Assembly: GCA_963580455.1 (NCBI GenBank)
Contig: OY756961.1
Coordinates: 17,961,001 to 18,025,000, forward strand
Direction: 5' to 3'
Source of the DNA: Euonymus europaeus
Taxonomy: Eukaryota; Streptophyta; Magnoliopsida; Celastrales; Celastraceae
Length of the DNA: 64,000 nt
Below, one piece after another: positions 46,799 to 57,766 of this stretch. The notes under the pieces were generated by a model that made no database searches, had not been told where the DNA came from, and saw only the letters and a program-made list of their open reading frames with translations. Position 1 is the first letter of the stretch; every line of letters begins with the position of its first letter. The translations under genes were made by a program, and so were the position numbers.

Positions 46799-47420
46799 TT
46801 ACACTATGTTTGGATTGTAAGAGGGGAGGGGAAGAAAAAGTTGAGAGGAATGGAAAATAGAGGGAAGGGGAGGGGATGAGAAGTTTATTTTCCCTCTTGT
46901 TGTTTGGATACTCAAAAAGTAGGAGAAGAAAAAGTGGAAAAGTGTATTTTATGATTTGTAGGATTGATATAAATTTAGCATGTTACCCTTGATGTAAATT
47001 TTGATATATATATATATACATATTATATATTTATTTATATGTATTATTATTATATATATTTTTATACTTTATATATAAATTATATTATATTTTTGTATAA
47101 TATAGATATATATATATAATATAATATAACGTGCGACCCGCCTATTATGCAGTGGGACCCACCTGCTATAAGAAACATGTACATCCACTAGAGGGCAGAA
47201 ATGTAATTGCCGCGCGGGACCTACCACTTCTGCAACTTTCACCCGGTTTTCTTCCCAATTTTGAAGGGGAAAAAAATATGAGACCCACCACTATTTTACA
47301 CACAAATTTTGCTCCAAAATTTTCTCTCCCTCTTCCAAACACCATCTCTTTTCATTTTCTATCATTTACCTCTAAATTCTTCCTCCCCTCACTTTCCCTC
47401 CTCCCCCAAACATAGTGTTA
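46799..47420. mobile_element. Tourist-like MITE (46802-47417) with TTA target duplication
   Basis: A 616-bp segment starts CACTATGTTTGG and ends CCAAACATAGTG, a perfect 12-bp terminal inverted repeat, and the purine-rich left side mirrors the pyrimidine-rich right side. TTA lies at 46799-46801 and 47418-47420. This is the PIF/Harbinger-derived Tourist form. The centre has long TATATA runs (about 47003-47130). It is a different family from the MITE at 32808. Confidence 0.85.
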
Positions 47421-48117
47421 AGGTTTGAGGCATTTAATCTGGCCTGGGCCTTCGTTAGTCTTAATGGGTCCTTTCTTTGTTGGTCAGTTATTTAGGGCTT
47501 AAGTTGGGGTAGGTCCATAGTTGATTTTAGGCTTAAGTTTAATTACAATCAATCATATATTTTGGGCTTTGTATCTCTATTGTTAATGGAACTCTTTTGG
47601 ATTTTAATAAATTATATTTTGGGTTTTGGGCAAAAATGGGGTGTAACACTAGACATCGTAATTCTTCTCATTCAGTTTTTCTCCATGGTTGAAGTCAATG
47701 ACAATGCTCTTTGTTGTAGTCATAGTAACTATATAGAAACAATTACTTAAAATTAGAATTATTGTACAATTCATCTAACAAAATTTTACTACAATGTCCT
47801 AAATTAATTAATAATAATCTAACACATGCAATAGTAACGAAAACAATGTTATACATTCAATCAATTTCTGTTAGCATAGTCAAACTATTATTAGTTAATT
47901 TAAACATGCAAAAAATATATATTGGTTATTAGGTGAGATATAGTCAATAAATCTACCAACCTAAAAACATCTTATTTGCAAAAATATTTCCACTTATGCT
48001 TGATCAATGTAATTAAATCAATAAAATACATGTCTTTAATTTAAAAACATACAATATGTACATTAAAAGCATAAATATGTACAATGTGATACTAAAAAGA
48101 AAAGAACAAATCACATG
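47421..48117. other. Unassigned AT-rich stretch
   Basis: No element edges or coding signals were recognised. The 62-codon frame at 47562 is not supported. Confidence 0.35.
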
Positions 48118-48553
48118 CTAGGCACATAATCAAGATCAGAAATCATGTCATCCGTGTTCTCATCACAGTGTCTATATCATACACCTCATACCATGGAACA
48201 AAACAAGCAGTAGGCTCCAAACACCTTGCGCTTCGTTCAGTTTAGCATATGCCAATAACGGTCTATTGGGGATCCCTCTCAAGCAGTATCTCATCAGCGA
48301 GAGTATTGAAATCAATGAAACCCAACTTTGGTTTCAGTGCTTGGCGAACAGACTCCCATTAATCCAGTAGAGCATCAAGCACAATTTCAATTTGTTGCTC
48401 GATGAAGAACTCATGACCATCACGATGCCACAGATTGATAATCCAATAATACATGTAATCTATATGCTCCATAATCGTATGTGATGCAATCTTCTTATAT
48501 GCTAATAAACGTATAATTCGTTCTCTTGTAGCCACTACAACCACAAATAACAA
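48118..48553 (-). pseudogene. Unrecognised protein-like fragment
   Basis: On the minus strand one frame reads VATRERIIRLLAYKKI, MEHIDYMYYWIINLWHRDGH, EQQIEIVLDALLD, stop, WESVRQALKPKLGFIDFNTL, ADEILLERDPQ, stop, then shorter text. The composition (helical, charged, aromatic) looks like real former coding sequence rather than chance. I do not recognise the family. It may come from a transposon protein or a host gene scrap. Confidence 0.35.
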
Positions 48554-49098
48554 ATTATTTTAATGATTGACCTTTTAATTAGTTAATTATAACATATATT
48601 TAATTTTCCAAAAATTCAAATAATTCTTGAAAAATTATAAATAACGGTAAAATTAAATACTAGTTAATATGGAAAATTTTAAAAAATTCTGACCTCTCAC
48701 GCGCCCACACGCACCTTAAAACATCTCGACCAATCAGACTCGTTCGTATAGGTCGCGCGAGTTCAATGAGATCCCGCCCCGGGTCAAACAAGATCATTAG
48801 ACCTAGTTGACTAGCAGGTGGCTCGTGAATGCTCTGCCCAGCGCGTGAGCATCACGCGCTGCCTTCCTGTGGTTTTTTTCGACAATGATTTTTTTCGACC
48901 ATACTTAGAAAAATAACCAGATTTGATTTATGCTAATTTTGATGATCTTTTATGCCTTTGATATGGTTTTTGAAACACAAACATACTAGACCGTGACTGA
49001 AACTAGGCATTGAATGCAAATTTTTCTCAGAAAATTCAACTCAGAAATTCATATATAGGCAGTTTTGATCATCCAACTTAAAAAAATCATAACAATTC
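48554..49098. other. Unassigned
   Basis: AT-rich, with a GC-richer patch at about 48690-48870 containing several CGCG words. No gene. Confidence 0.35.
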
Positions 49099-49106
49099 AC
49101 ACAATA

Positions 49107-49283
49107 AATATATATGTATACACATAAATATATCTATAGATATTATATATATATACACATGTTACAGTGTGCATATAACATGCACATTGTCACACACACA
49201 CACACATATAGATATATATATATATATATATATGTATGTATAGATATATTTATGTATGTATATATATATATATATATATATAT
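49107..49283. repeat. Compound TA/CA/GTAT microsatellite
   Basis: Runs of ATATAT, CACACA (about 49191-49205) and TATGTATG in tandem. Frames across it are low-complexity Ile/Tyr and not genes. Confidence 0.85.
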
Positions 49284-49295
49284 TGTGTGTAATAT

Positions 49296-49456
49296 TTTTC
49301 GGGCTCAAGCTTCGGGCCGGGCTCGTCCCTAGAAATGGAGCCCAGGCCCCCCAAAGCCTAGGTCGGGCTGCCCAAGCTCGAGGTCCCTTCGGGCCCGAGC
49401 CGAGCTTTGGCCCGTGGGTTTGGGCCGGCCCAAGGCCCATGGGCTGTTGGAAGAGG
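49296..49456. repeat. GC-rich island of GGGCC/GGCCC words
   Basis: About 160 bases at high GC between an AT microsatellite and an AT-rich pol remnant, with repeated CGGGCC, GGGCTCG, GGCCCGAG and GGGCCGGCCCAAGGCCCA. The wording resembles the GGGCC-rich segments near the ends of some plant hAT-type non-autonomous elements. I could not find matching ends, so this is tentative. Confidence 0.4.
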
Positions 49457-50041
49457 CCTAGGTACGTCATAGAGCAAGGATTAAAAAACAAAGGTAAACA
49501 ATTTTGTGCATGTATCACCATCCAGTCATTAGAAGATGATAAGCCTAAGAGAGTTATCTCAAAGAAACCAATAGAGGGGATGACGCAACATATAAAGCCA
49601 TTATACATGAAAGGTCACCTCAATGGTAGGCTAACTGCAAGAATTTTGAGATACAACAGCTCCACAGTGAATATTGTATGAGTGTGAATATTGCTATCAC
49701 TTAGTAAGTCCATTGAGGATTTGATAGACACAAAATTCATTGTAGCTTCTTTCAATGGAGCCATTTCAAGAGCAATTGAAGTCTTACTAGTGGAGATCAC
49801 GATGGGGAGCTATATGTTTTTATCTGCATTTTTTATAGTGAACTCTTTGGAAAATTATATAGTGTTGCTGGGGTGGGATTGGATCCACTCTAGTTGTTGC
49901 GTCCCATCCTCGTTACATCAACTTTTGCTTTTATGGAATGTAGATTATATGGAAGTGGTATGGGCTGATGCAAAGAATTTTAAGGCACAGACATATAATG
50001 TGGAGGATTGGTTTTCTAATGTGGATGTTGGCCTTATTTAG
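49457..50041 (+). pseudogene. Tat-like Ty3/gypsy protease region
   Basis: Reads IEGMTQHIKPLYMKGHLNGR and LTARILRYNSSTVNIV, where the family expects a DxG active site; here it is YNS, so the catalytic Asp is lost. After two stops near 49680 come SLSKSIEDLIDTKFIVASFN, SAFFIVNSLENYIVLLGWDW and IHSSCCVPSSLHQLLLLW. This is the Tat-lineage protease order. It would process the polyprotein; not functional here. Confidence 0.7.
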
Positions 50042-50551
50042 TTTTTGGGAGGAAAAACATGGGAATGCCTCAGGTAGTAACAACAATGTAGAGTGCCTAT
50101 AAGAAGAATTAAAAGGGCAGCATCAAGTCAACAACTATTGTACCTTACAAAGGGCTAATGAGCAAGGTGTTTATTGAAGAATTTGATGATTGAGTACTCC
50201 ATAGAGGAGTTAGTGGCAATTGTAGCCACTATAACAAAGGCATAGATGTAATAGGTACTAGATAATTTAGGTATGGAGCATGACTTACAAGCCAATAAAA
50301 TTGAAATGATATATGAAGACATCCATTAGGAAGAGCATGAAGAACTCCAATTGCAAGACTTGGACACCGCTCCACGTAACCACATGAACCATTGGAAGAA
50401 GAAAAAAAGTAGGCACACCTGATGAGCCTAGAAACACATATGTACTCTCAAACCTAGACTTAAAATGTAAATTATTAACCTTCTATAGGAATTCAAAAAT
50501 TGTTTTGCCTTAAGTTTTGAAGAAACGCCGGGTCTGGAGAGAAGTTTAGTA
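50042..50551 (+). pseudogene. Tat-like protease-RT linker, heavily decayed
   Basis: Short scraps only. The region lies between recognisable protease and RT blocks of the same element and has the right length for the linker, but stops are frequent. Confidence 0.4.
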
Positions 50552-51470
50552 GTGCACCGCCTTCCAATCAAACTAGAGGTAAAGCTAAAGGTGAAAGAGG
50601 AGATTCATAAACTGAGAAGGGCTGGTGGTTTTATAAGACCAAGGAGGAATGCACAGTGGCTGGTGCATGTAGTTCCTATATTAAAAAAGAATATGAAGCT
50701 GAGGATCTATGTTGATTTTAGAGATGTCAACAACATCACTACCAAGGATATCTATACAGTACAAATGGTAGACACATTGAATACTACATCTAACCATGAA
50801 TTATTATCCTTTATGGAATGTTTTTTAGGATACAACAAAATCTTCATAGCTAAGAAGCATATCAACAAGACAACTTTACGATTTCCAAGATCCATTGGCT
50901 ACTTTGAATGTGGGGCAATGCCTTCTGAATTGTAAAATGTTGGCGCCACCTATCAGAGAGCTATCAATGCCATGTTTAACAACATGCTAGGAAGGACAAT
51001 AAAGGTATATATTGATGATATTTTGGTGAAATCAAAATTGGCAGGAAAACACATAGAGCATCTTTGAAAGGCCTTAGGATGCGGTTTCATTTGGTAAAGT
51101 TGAACCCTTTGATGTGCACCATTAGAGTAAAGGTAGGGAGCTTTCTAGGCTTTTGATGCATAAGAGAGGATTGGAGATTGGCAAAAACAAAGCTAGAGCT
51201 GTCATGGAAGCCAAACCTCCTTGAAACAAGAAAGAATTGCAAAGGCTCATGGGGCAGGTCAACTACCTGATGAGGTTCATCTCCAACTTGGTAGGCAAAT
51301 CTAAGGAGTTTTCTAATTCGCTGAAGTTCAAAGTTGAAGAGCAATTCATATGGGCTAAAAAGCACAAATTGATATTCAAGAAGATTAAGAAGTGCATGAT
51401 CCAGTCTCTAGTGATGATGCCACCCAGGGAAGGAATCCCTCTCAAATTGTACATTTCATTGGATGTCTAC
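50552..51470 (+). pseudogene. Tat-like reverse transcriptase
   Basis: Reads LPIKLEVKLKVKEEIHKL, GGFIRPRRNAQWLVHVVPIL, YVDFRDVNNITTKD, DIYTVQMVDTL, FLGYNKIFIAKKHINKTTLR and CGAMPSEL, then on after stops: YQRAINAMFNNML and the catalytic box KVYIDDILVKSK near 51010. RLMGQVNYLMRFISNLVG and EEQFIWAKKHKLIFKKI (start of the RNase H connection) follow after further frame changes. The ILVKSK wording is the Tat signature. The DD pair is present, but frames change several times between 50935 and 51240. Confidence 0.75.
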
Positions 51471-51824
51471 TAACCAAGAGCAATTCAATAGGTCATGAGC
51501 AAGTTATATATTACTTGAATAGGCCATTACTCACTAGAATAATAGATAAATGGTCCTTAGCTCTAATCAAGTATACACTTATTTATTATCGACAAAAATC
51601 AATGAAAGTATGTGCTTTAGTAGATATTTCTTACGGACCATCCCTCTAAGGAACCTTCTACAAAGTGGAAGGTAGATTATGGTGCTAAAGTTTTATGGTT
51701 CTAGCATTGAAGAGTCAGCTGGTGCAAGAATAGTGATTACCTCATCGTCAGGTTTGAAGACCTGGTTATCCTTTAATTTGGGTTTTAAATGTACCAGTAA
51801 CCCGACAGAATACTATAAAGTGCA
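51471..51824 (+). pseudogene. Decayed Tat-like RNase H remnant
   Basis: Scraps such as ITDHPSKEPSTKWKVDYGAK-like text in changing frames follow the RT. The order fits RNase H, but only a few words are recognisable. Integrase is absent. Confidence 0.4.
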
Positions 51825-54800
51825 AGATGCAACTATATTTCTAGTCTTTAAAAGTCTCAATTAGTGTATTTCCAAGTTCAAAAATATTATCCAATTGGTG
51901 TTTTTATGAGCATGAGAAAGATAATTGGAAAAGAAAAAATAAATAGTTATTCTGGGCACAAATTGTGAGCTTAATGCAAGGACTATTTTTAAGCCGCTGA
52001 TTGAAGAAGGAAACCTTGGAATAGATGTCCTGATTTGTGTGATCGATTTGACGGCGTAGATTTTAGTGGACTAATTAATTAATTAATTAATTTTGCTGAT
52101 GTGGCATCTACAATTTTATGTGTTAAGAAACTCTTCCCATAATATATTCTAACCCACTGTAGTCCACACACACACAAACACAGAGAGGGAGATAGAGAGA
52201 GAGGTGCAAAGAATAACAAATTCGCCCCAATTAAGTATCTTCCCCTCCTCAAATCTTTTTTTTGTTTATTATTATGATTTAAACATGATTATGTGTAGCT
52301 AAACTTCTATTTAGTTTGAGTTTGGTTAGTTTCTTCTATGAAACTTTGTTCACAATTTCATTTACACCAGGTTTAATTCATTTATTCACTATTTGATTTG
52401 ATATCTCTTGTTGTTGTGAATATCTGATAAGCATTATGATTAATACGAATTGTTAGTTACACATAGTAGGCTTGTAATGCCCTGTCCCAGAAATGCCATC
52501 TGAGCTCGGGACACTACTAATGACGTCTACGCTTGTCACTAAGGACACTCTAGCACGTCATCCAACCATGGACTCTATTCTATTAAAAATTGGCCAGCAT
52601 CTCCCCGCATATTGGCGAATGCCAACCTAAGTCAAAACATATAATATTACACACACACCACTCCAATAATCTAGCAGGGCCTCAAGCCACCTATCAGCAT
52701 ACAATTCACATCCTAGTAGGCCTTAGGCCACCTATTAACATGCATAAACTAATTCATAATAACAATATCATAAACAATCCATATCCAAATGATATCAGGA
52801 TTCTAGGTCCACATCCCGGTTCAGGAGATCTAGTCACATGGATTTCCTTCTAACTGTACCTCATCCGCACCAACTGGTGCCAAAAAAATCAACATGACAT
52901 ATATAAATCATTTACAACAAGTGTGCTAGAAATATAGTCTCAAACTCACAACCCAATCTAACCCTCCAGGTGCCATCCATGCCACAACATCTCTAATGAT
53001 CCGTATCACCGATACAAGCACCAGTCTTACCTATAGGGTGGAAAGAAAGTAAATGAGTAAGCTAGAAGTTCGGCAGGATAAAGGAGTGATAAATAGTTAT
53101 AGGCCGAACAAAAAGAAAAGGGCAATGCAACAATATGTCATTCACAATATAAACATATCACGTTAAATACAACAAGCCAACCCCCTTATGGTCTCCAATA
53201 CATAGTACATTGGAGCCTAACTCATAATATATGTCCCACCAATGAGGATTACTTGCTTTCATGGTCATCACCACTCCCACATAAGATCTAGACACGGTCT
53301 AGCACCGACTCATCCGGATCTTCTTGGATTGCCTCATATGAAATTCATTTGATCCCACACCAATGCGTTGACACCTGACCATCTTTCTGTATGACTATCA
53401 ATCAAACCTAAAAGGGGTCACGAGCCCATACTCGCACTCCCAATGTATCTCTAATGCACAACCATATTTATATGCTATAATACATATAAGCATCTTACAT
53501 ATATTAAGCTCTACATGATGCATGTATCAATTGTAACCCATGCACAATATGTGACTGAACATGTATAAGGTATGCAGTAAAGACCAATTATCCAACAATT
53601 GGTAACACAATAAACAAGATTGTTCTCCCTTAGGCACAATCAATGAGAGAACGAATAAAGATGACCAATGAAGAATTAAACCTTTCTTTATGAATGGAAA
53701 TCAAGCACAAACAAGAATTGGGTAAGAAATCCCCTACCTCATTATCCAAGAAAAAGTTTACCAACTCAAATTCCAAAACTATGGTTTCGGCTGGTTTCGG
53801 CCCTTTCACCCATCCTATCGATTTCAACAAACTGAACACATTTAATTGTATCAATAAAATAAATTAAAGATTAAAACATGATATTCAATCAAAAATCAAA
53901 AACCAAGAGAAGCTTACTTTCTCTCTCTAGGATTTCCCAAAATCCTTCAAACTTCAACAATATCAATCCTCAACTAAACCAATGGTTGAAACTAGTAAAA
54001 CAACCATAAATAACCCTAGAAAAAACATATATAACCCCTAAAATCTATCTCTTAAAGAATCAAACTAGATCTAAGAAAACCCAATAAATTTCAATAACTA
54101 GAAAACTTACTTGAATCTTGAAATCCTTCTTGAAACTTGCTTGAATCTTCAATCCAAGCCTTAATCTTAAATAATCTCTCAAGAATCTCTATTCCTCTCT
54201 CTAATTCTCTCTCTCTCTCACTAGAATCGAGCTTCTCTAAGAAAATGGCATAACTAGCTAGCGTGAGACTTTTATTTCCCTCAAGGTGGGCTGAGGTGTG
54301 TATGAGGTGCACTTAGGCATGTGTAAATTGGAGCCTAGGCACCATTTTTATTTCCATATTTACTTTAGCTCAATCTAAGCTTCGATTTGATATATTATGG
54401 GCCCAAATGAACATATGTGCTAAAAGTTACGGGCCATTTAGTGAACCTAGTTCAAAAACGTTTCTTTGTGATCCTGTGTAACATGTGTGATTCATACCTT
54501 AACTAAAACTTAAATTTTTTGGTCGGGGTTTCACACTGCTAACCATAACCCGTTATTTAAAAGTAACAAGAATTTACATAGGTTCCAGGTTTGAGATCTT
54601 TGAACATAATTGATTGAGTAATACGTCATTGCTTAAGGTTGTGTGTTTGTCAACTTTCTCATTTATATGCTTGTCTTAGAAAATTCCTAGGGTACACCAA
54701 TAGAGACTCCTTTGATGAGAAAAGATTTTGGGCCGAACCAAAGCCAAGGTTGTTGCTTTGGAAATTCAGAATTAGGAGAGCTGGACCAAGGTCTCTTGAT

Positions 54801-55150
54801 TGACATTGTTAAATCTTTAAATTGTCTAATTTGCATATTGAATCATGTGATAAAGTGACGTTAGTAGAACAACACGATCCTAAGCTAAACTCCTTCAACA
54901 TTGGTTAACACAATTTTAGTTGATTTTTGTCACTTTCGATAATCTGAATTTTTGCAAGTTATTATCGTTATTACTATATTGCTTGCTTGGTATTGGATAC
55001 AATCTCTGTCAATATGATCCCGTTCAATTTTATACTTTCCCATGACATGTGCAGTTCCGATTTGGTAAGACCGTTATGTATTTGATATTGTAGGTTTTAC
55101 TTTTGAAATTTTATATCAACCAAGTTTTATATCGATCAAGTTTGTTAGGT
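51825..55150 (+). mobile_element. LTR-like repeat, copy 1 (direct), split by a solo LTR
   Basis: From 'ctatatttctag' (51831) through 'aattaattaatt', a GA-rich leader and 'gtttcttctatgaaactttgttcac' to 52472, and again from 54541 to about 55150, the text is colinear with the reverse complement of 57633-56140. Without the inserted LTR it is about 1.25 kb. The copy at 57633 sits next to a polypurine tract, which identifies the family as an LTR of an Athila/Tat-type element. This first copy follows the Tat pol remnant but lacks a visible PPT. Confidence 0.6.
52473..54535 (-). mobile_element. Tekay/Del-like solo LTR, 2063 bp
   Basis: On the minus strand it begins TGTGAAACCCCGACC and ends GGGCATTACA. 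It shares 'cccataatatatcaaatc', the CCTAGGC word (about 54335), GA-rich leader and 'cattggtcat' landmarks with the LTR at 60553. The flanks are AGGCT (52468-52472) and CTGCT (54536-54540). Comparison with the uninterrupted copies at 55558 and 57000 suggests that only CT of the duplication remains on the right. It contains no coding region. It gives the only complete U5 end of this family in the window. Confidence 0.75.
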
Positions 55151-55529
55151 GAAAAATGAACCTATTATTCTGATTTTAAAGAATATATTTTTTTCCATGA
55201 TTTTTGTATAAAATACTACCCAAAGTGGTGTTTTGATGAACATGTACTGCTGGAGTAAAGTGAAGAGTTAATGTTGTTTCTAGGCAGATTTGCATTTGCG
55301 ACCTAAGTGTGGTCACAAGACGTGAAAATCGGATTCGTTCTTAAGTTGCTAATGTGGCAAATGAGGTTGGGCCACCATTTCAGTTTTGGAAGAGTATATA
55401 CCTATTTTATTCATTGTTCTAGGATCACAACAAAGAGTATTAGACATGAAATTGGAAAAGAAAAGAATGAGCATTCAAGCTTGGGCGATCCAACTTTCCT
55501 TGAAGATTCTTGATTCTTCCATTGATTCA
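55151..55529. other. Unassigned, possibly 5' part of the next LTR-like copy
   Basis: Contains 'gttgctaatgtggcaaatgag' which weakly recalls 'gctgatgtggcatc' of copy 1 (about 52095), so it may be a diverged start of copy 2. No gene. Confidence 0.3.
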
Positions 55530-56140
55530 AACATTCTTTCTGAGTATTTTGAGTTAGTTGAACATATTCGGCTGACCATGACCCAGTGTTTGATGAAGTA
55601 ATAAGAACTTGCGTAAGATCCTAATTTTGGGAACATTAAACATAATTGATTTGGTAATAGAGCATCGCCCAGGTTATGCGATTGTCAATTTCCTAGTGCA
55701 TATGCTTTTCTTAAGAAATTCTTAGGATAGACCAACTAAGAATCCTTTGATAAGAAAAAATCTTGCAACAAGACAAAGTTAGGATCGTTGTTCAGGAAAA
55801 TCTAATTGACTGCAGCTGGACCAAGGCCTTTCAATTGACGTTGTTAAACTTTTAAATTGTGTAGTTGCTGTTGATTTGTGTGCTTAGGTGGAGGAAGTTT
55901 AATCAGTCCTGAGCTAGTTTTCATCCATTGATATTAAATCAAACAATAATTTACAATTTGATAATTGATACTATTGTTTCATAGTTAATTGGTAGTTGAA
56001 ATAGTCTCTGTGGATTCGATATCATTAACTTTTTATTGTCTTTTGGCACGTACTCTTGCAACAAGTTAAAACTCGTCGGTATTTGAATTGCGAATTTATT
56101 TGTGATAGAAAGTATCGATCAAGTTTTTTGAAAATTTTTG
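55530..56140 (+). mobile_element. LTR-like repeat, copy 2 (direct, partial)
   Basis: 'cggctgaccatgaccc' to 'tatcgatcaag' follows copies 1 and 3 closely in order ('aacataattgatt', 'gctggaccaaggc', 'gacgttgttaaac', 'gtctctgtggattcgatatc'). It ends near 56137 at the same ATCGATCAAG word as copy 1. It abuts copy 3, which runs the other way. Confidence 0.6.
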
Positions 56141-57633
56141 TCAATATAAAATATAACAAGTAACTCCTGCCATGCCAAATACAGATGGGTCCTAACCAAT
56201 CGCAAGTGTATGTGTTGTGGCACAATATAAAGTGAACGGGATCGTATCCACAAAGACTTTATCAACTATGAAGCAACCAATATAGAAATAATGAAAATAA
56301 ATTGATGAAATTTCGGATTATAACCTATGATAAAAATTGACTAAAACTGTGTGGGTTAATTACATTTTTGGTCATTGAAAGATTTTTCATTTTTCATTTT
56401 GATTGCCGAATGTTCAAACATTGTAGCTCAATCACTTAAAGTTTCAATTTATTTCAATATGGTAACTGTTTTGTTCCAATATTGTAACCCAAGTTGACCA
56501 GTTTAAAACAAACTAAAAGTTTAAGTTGTTGATCTGCAATATTTGAACATTTAGTGAACAAAATAAAAAATGACAGATCTTTTAGTCACTAAAAGTGTAC
56601 TTAACCCAAAACTGCGTAAACCAATATGGAAAGAATTTAGATTAGGATGATGTTGTTCTACTACCTTCCCTCAGTCACACGATTCAATACGCAATCACAC
56701 AATTTAAAGATTTAATGTTGTCAATCAAGAGAACTTTGTCCGACTCTCCTAATTCTGACTTTCTTAAGCAACAACATTGGTTTTGGTCCAGCCCATGATC
56801 TTTTCTTATCAAATGATCAGTCTCGTTTGGTGTACTCTAAGAATTTTCTAAGACAAACATATAAACAAGAAATTTGACAAGCGCACAACCTTAAACAATG
56901 TCGTATTACTCAATCAATTGTGTTCAAAAAATCTCAAACCTTGATCCTATGCAGTTTCTTGTTACTTATTAAACACTAGATTATAGTCAGCCGAATAGGT
57001 TTAACTAACAATTTATATTAATCACGATACTGGTCAGACATTCACAACAATAAGACATTTACATCAAATAGAGAATCAATGAAATAAACCAGGTGTAATT
57101 GTCAATGAAATTGTGCAACAAAGCTTTAGTAGAAGAAACTAACCAAACCCAAGCTATTAGAAGTTTGGAGACACATAGTCATGTTTCAATCGCAAAATAA
57201 ACCAAAAATCAAATTTGAGGAAGGGAAGATGCTTGATCGAGGTGATTCCTCTCTTTTTTGCTCATCCTTCCCTCTCTTTCTGTAGACTACAGTAGCACAA
57301 AATCTATTATGGGCCGAGTTTCTTAACACATAAAACCCTAAATGCCACATCAACAAAATTAGTTAATTAATTAGTCTGCTAAAATTTGCGGCCATAAATT
57401 TGCCTAAAAAATCAGAACATCTGTTCCAAGAATTCCTTCTTCAATTAGCAGCTTGAAAATATGGCTCACTCTAAGCTCACAATTTTTATCCAAAATAATT
57501 ATTTATTTCTTCTTTTTCAGTCATCTTTCTCTTGCTCATAAAAACACTAATTGACTAGTATTTTTTTGAACTTGAAAACACACTAATTGAGACTTTTAAA
57601 AACTAGAAATATAGGTGCATTTTTTACCTAACA
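56140..57633 (-). mobile_element. LTR of an Athila/Tat-type element, copy 3 (inverted)
   Basis: On the minus strand it starts TGTTAGGTAAAAAATGC right after the polypurine tract at 57637-57650 and runs about 1.5 kb to the junction with copy 2. The whole length is colinear with copies 1 and 2 in reverse. The part around 56340-56630 ('agtgactaaaagatc...') is not obvious in copies 1 and 2 and may be a small internal insertion. Confidence 0.65.
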
Positions 57634-57636
57634 AAA

Positions 57637-57650
57637 TCCCCCAAACTTAG
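57637..57650 (-). other. Polypurine tract on the minus strand
   Basis: CTAAGTTTGGGGGA on the minus strand, the common form of the PPT in Athila/Tat elements, lies just before the LTR start at 57633 and downstream of an env-like ORF remnant. Confidence 0.7.
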
Positions 57651-57766
57651 TTCTCGCGTATCCTTAAGCAAGCATACAAAAGATAACATAGAGATGAGAT
57701 TCAAATATGATTTGAAAATGTGAGTATTATTTTTTTTTGCAAGACTAGTGCACACTCCTCATCTAT

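Noticed and set aside
49162..49681. Long frames on both strands (148 and 141 codons)
   Set aside because: They run through a TA/CA microsatellite and a GGGCC-rich island and are low complexity. Only the plus frame after about 49530 has protein-like (Tat protease) text.
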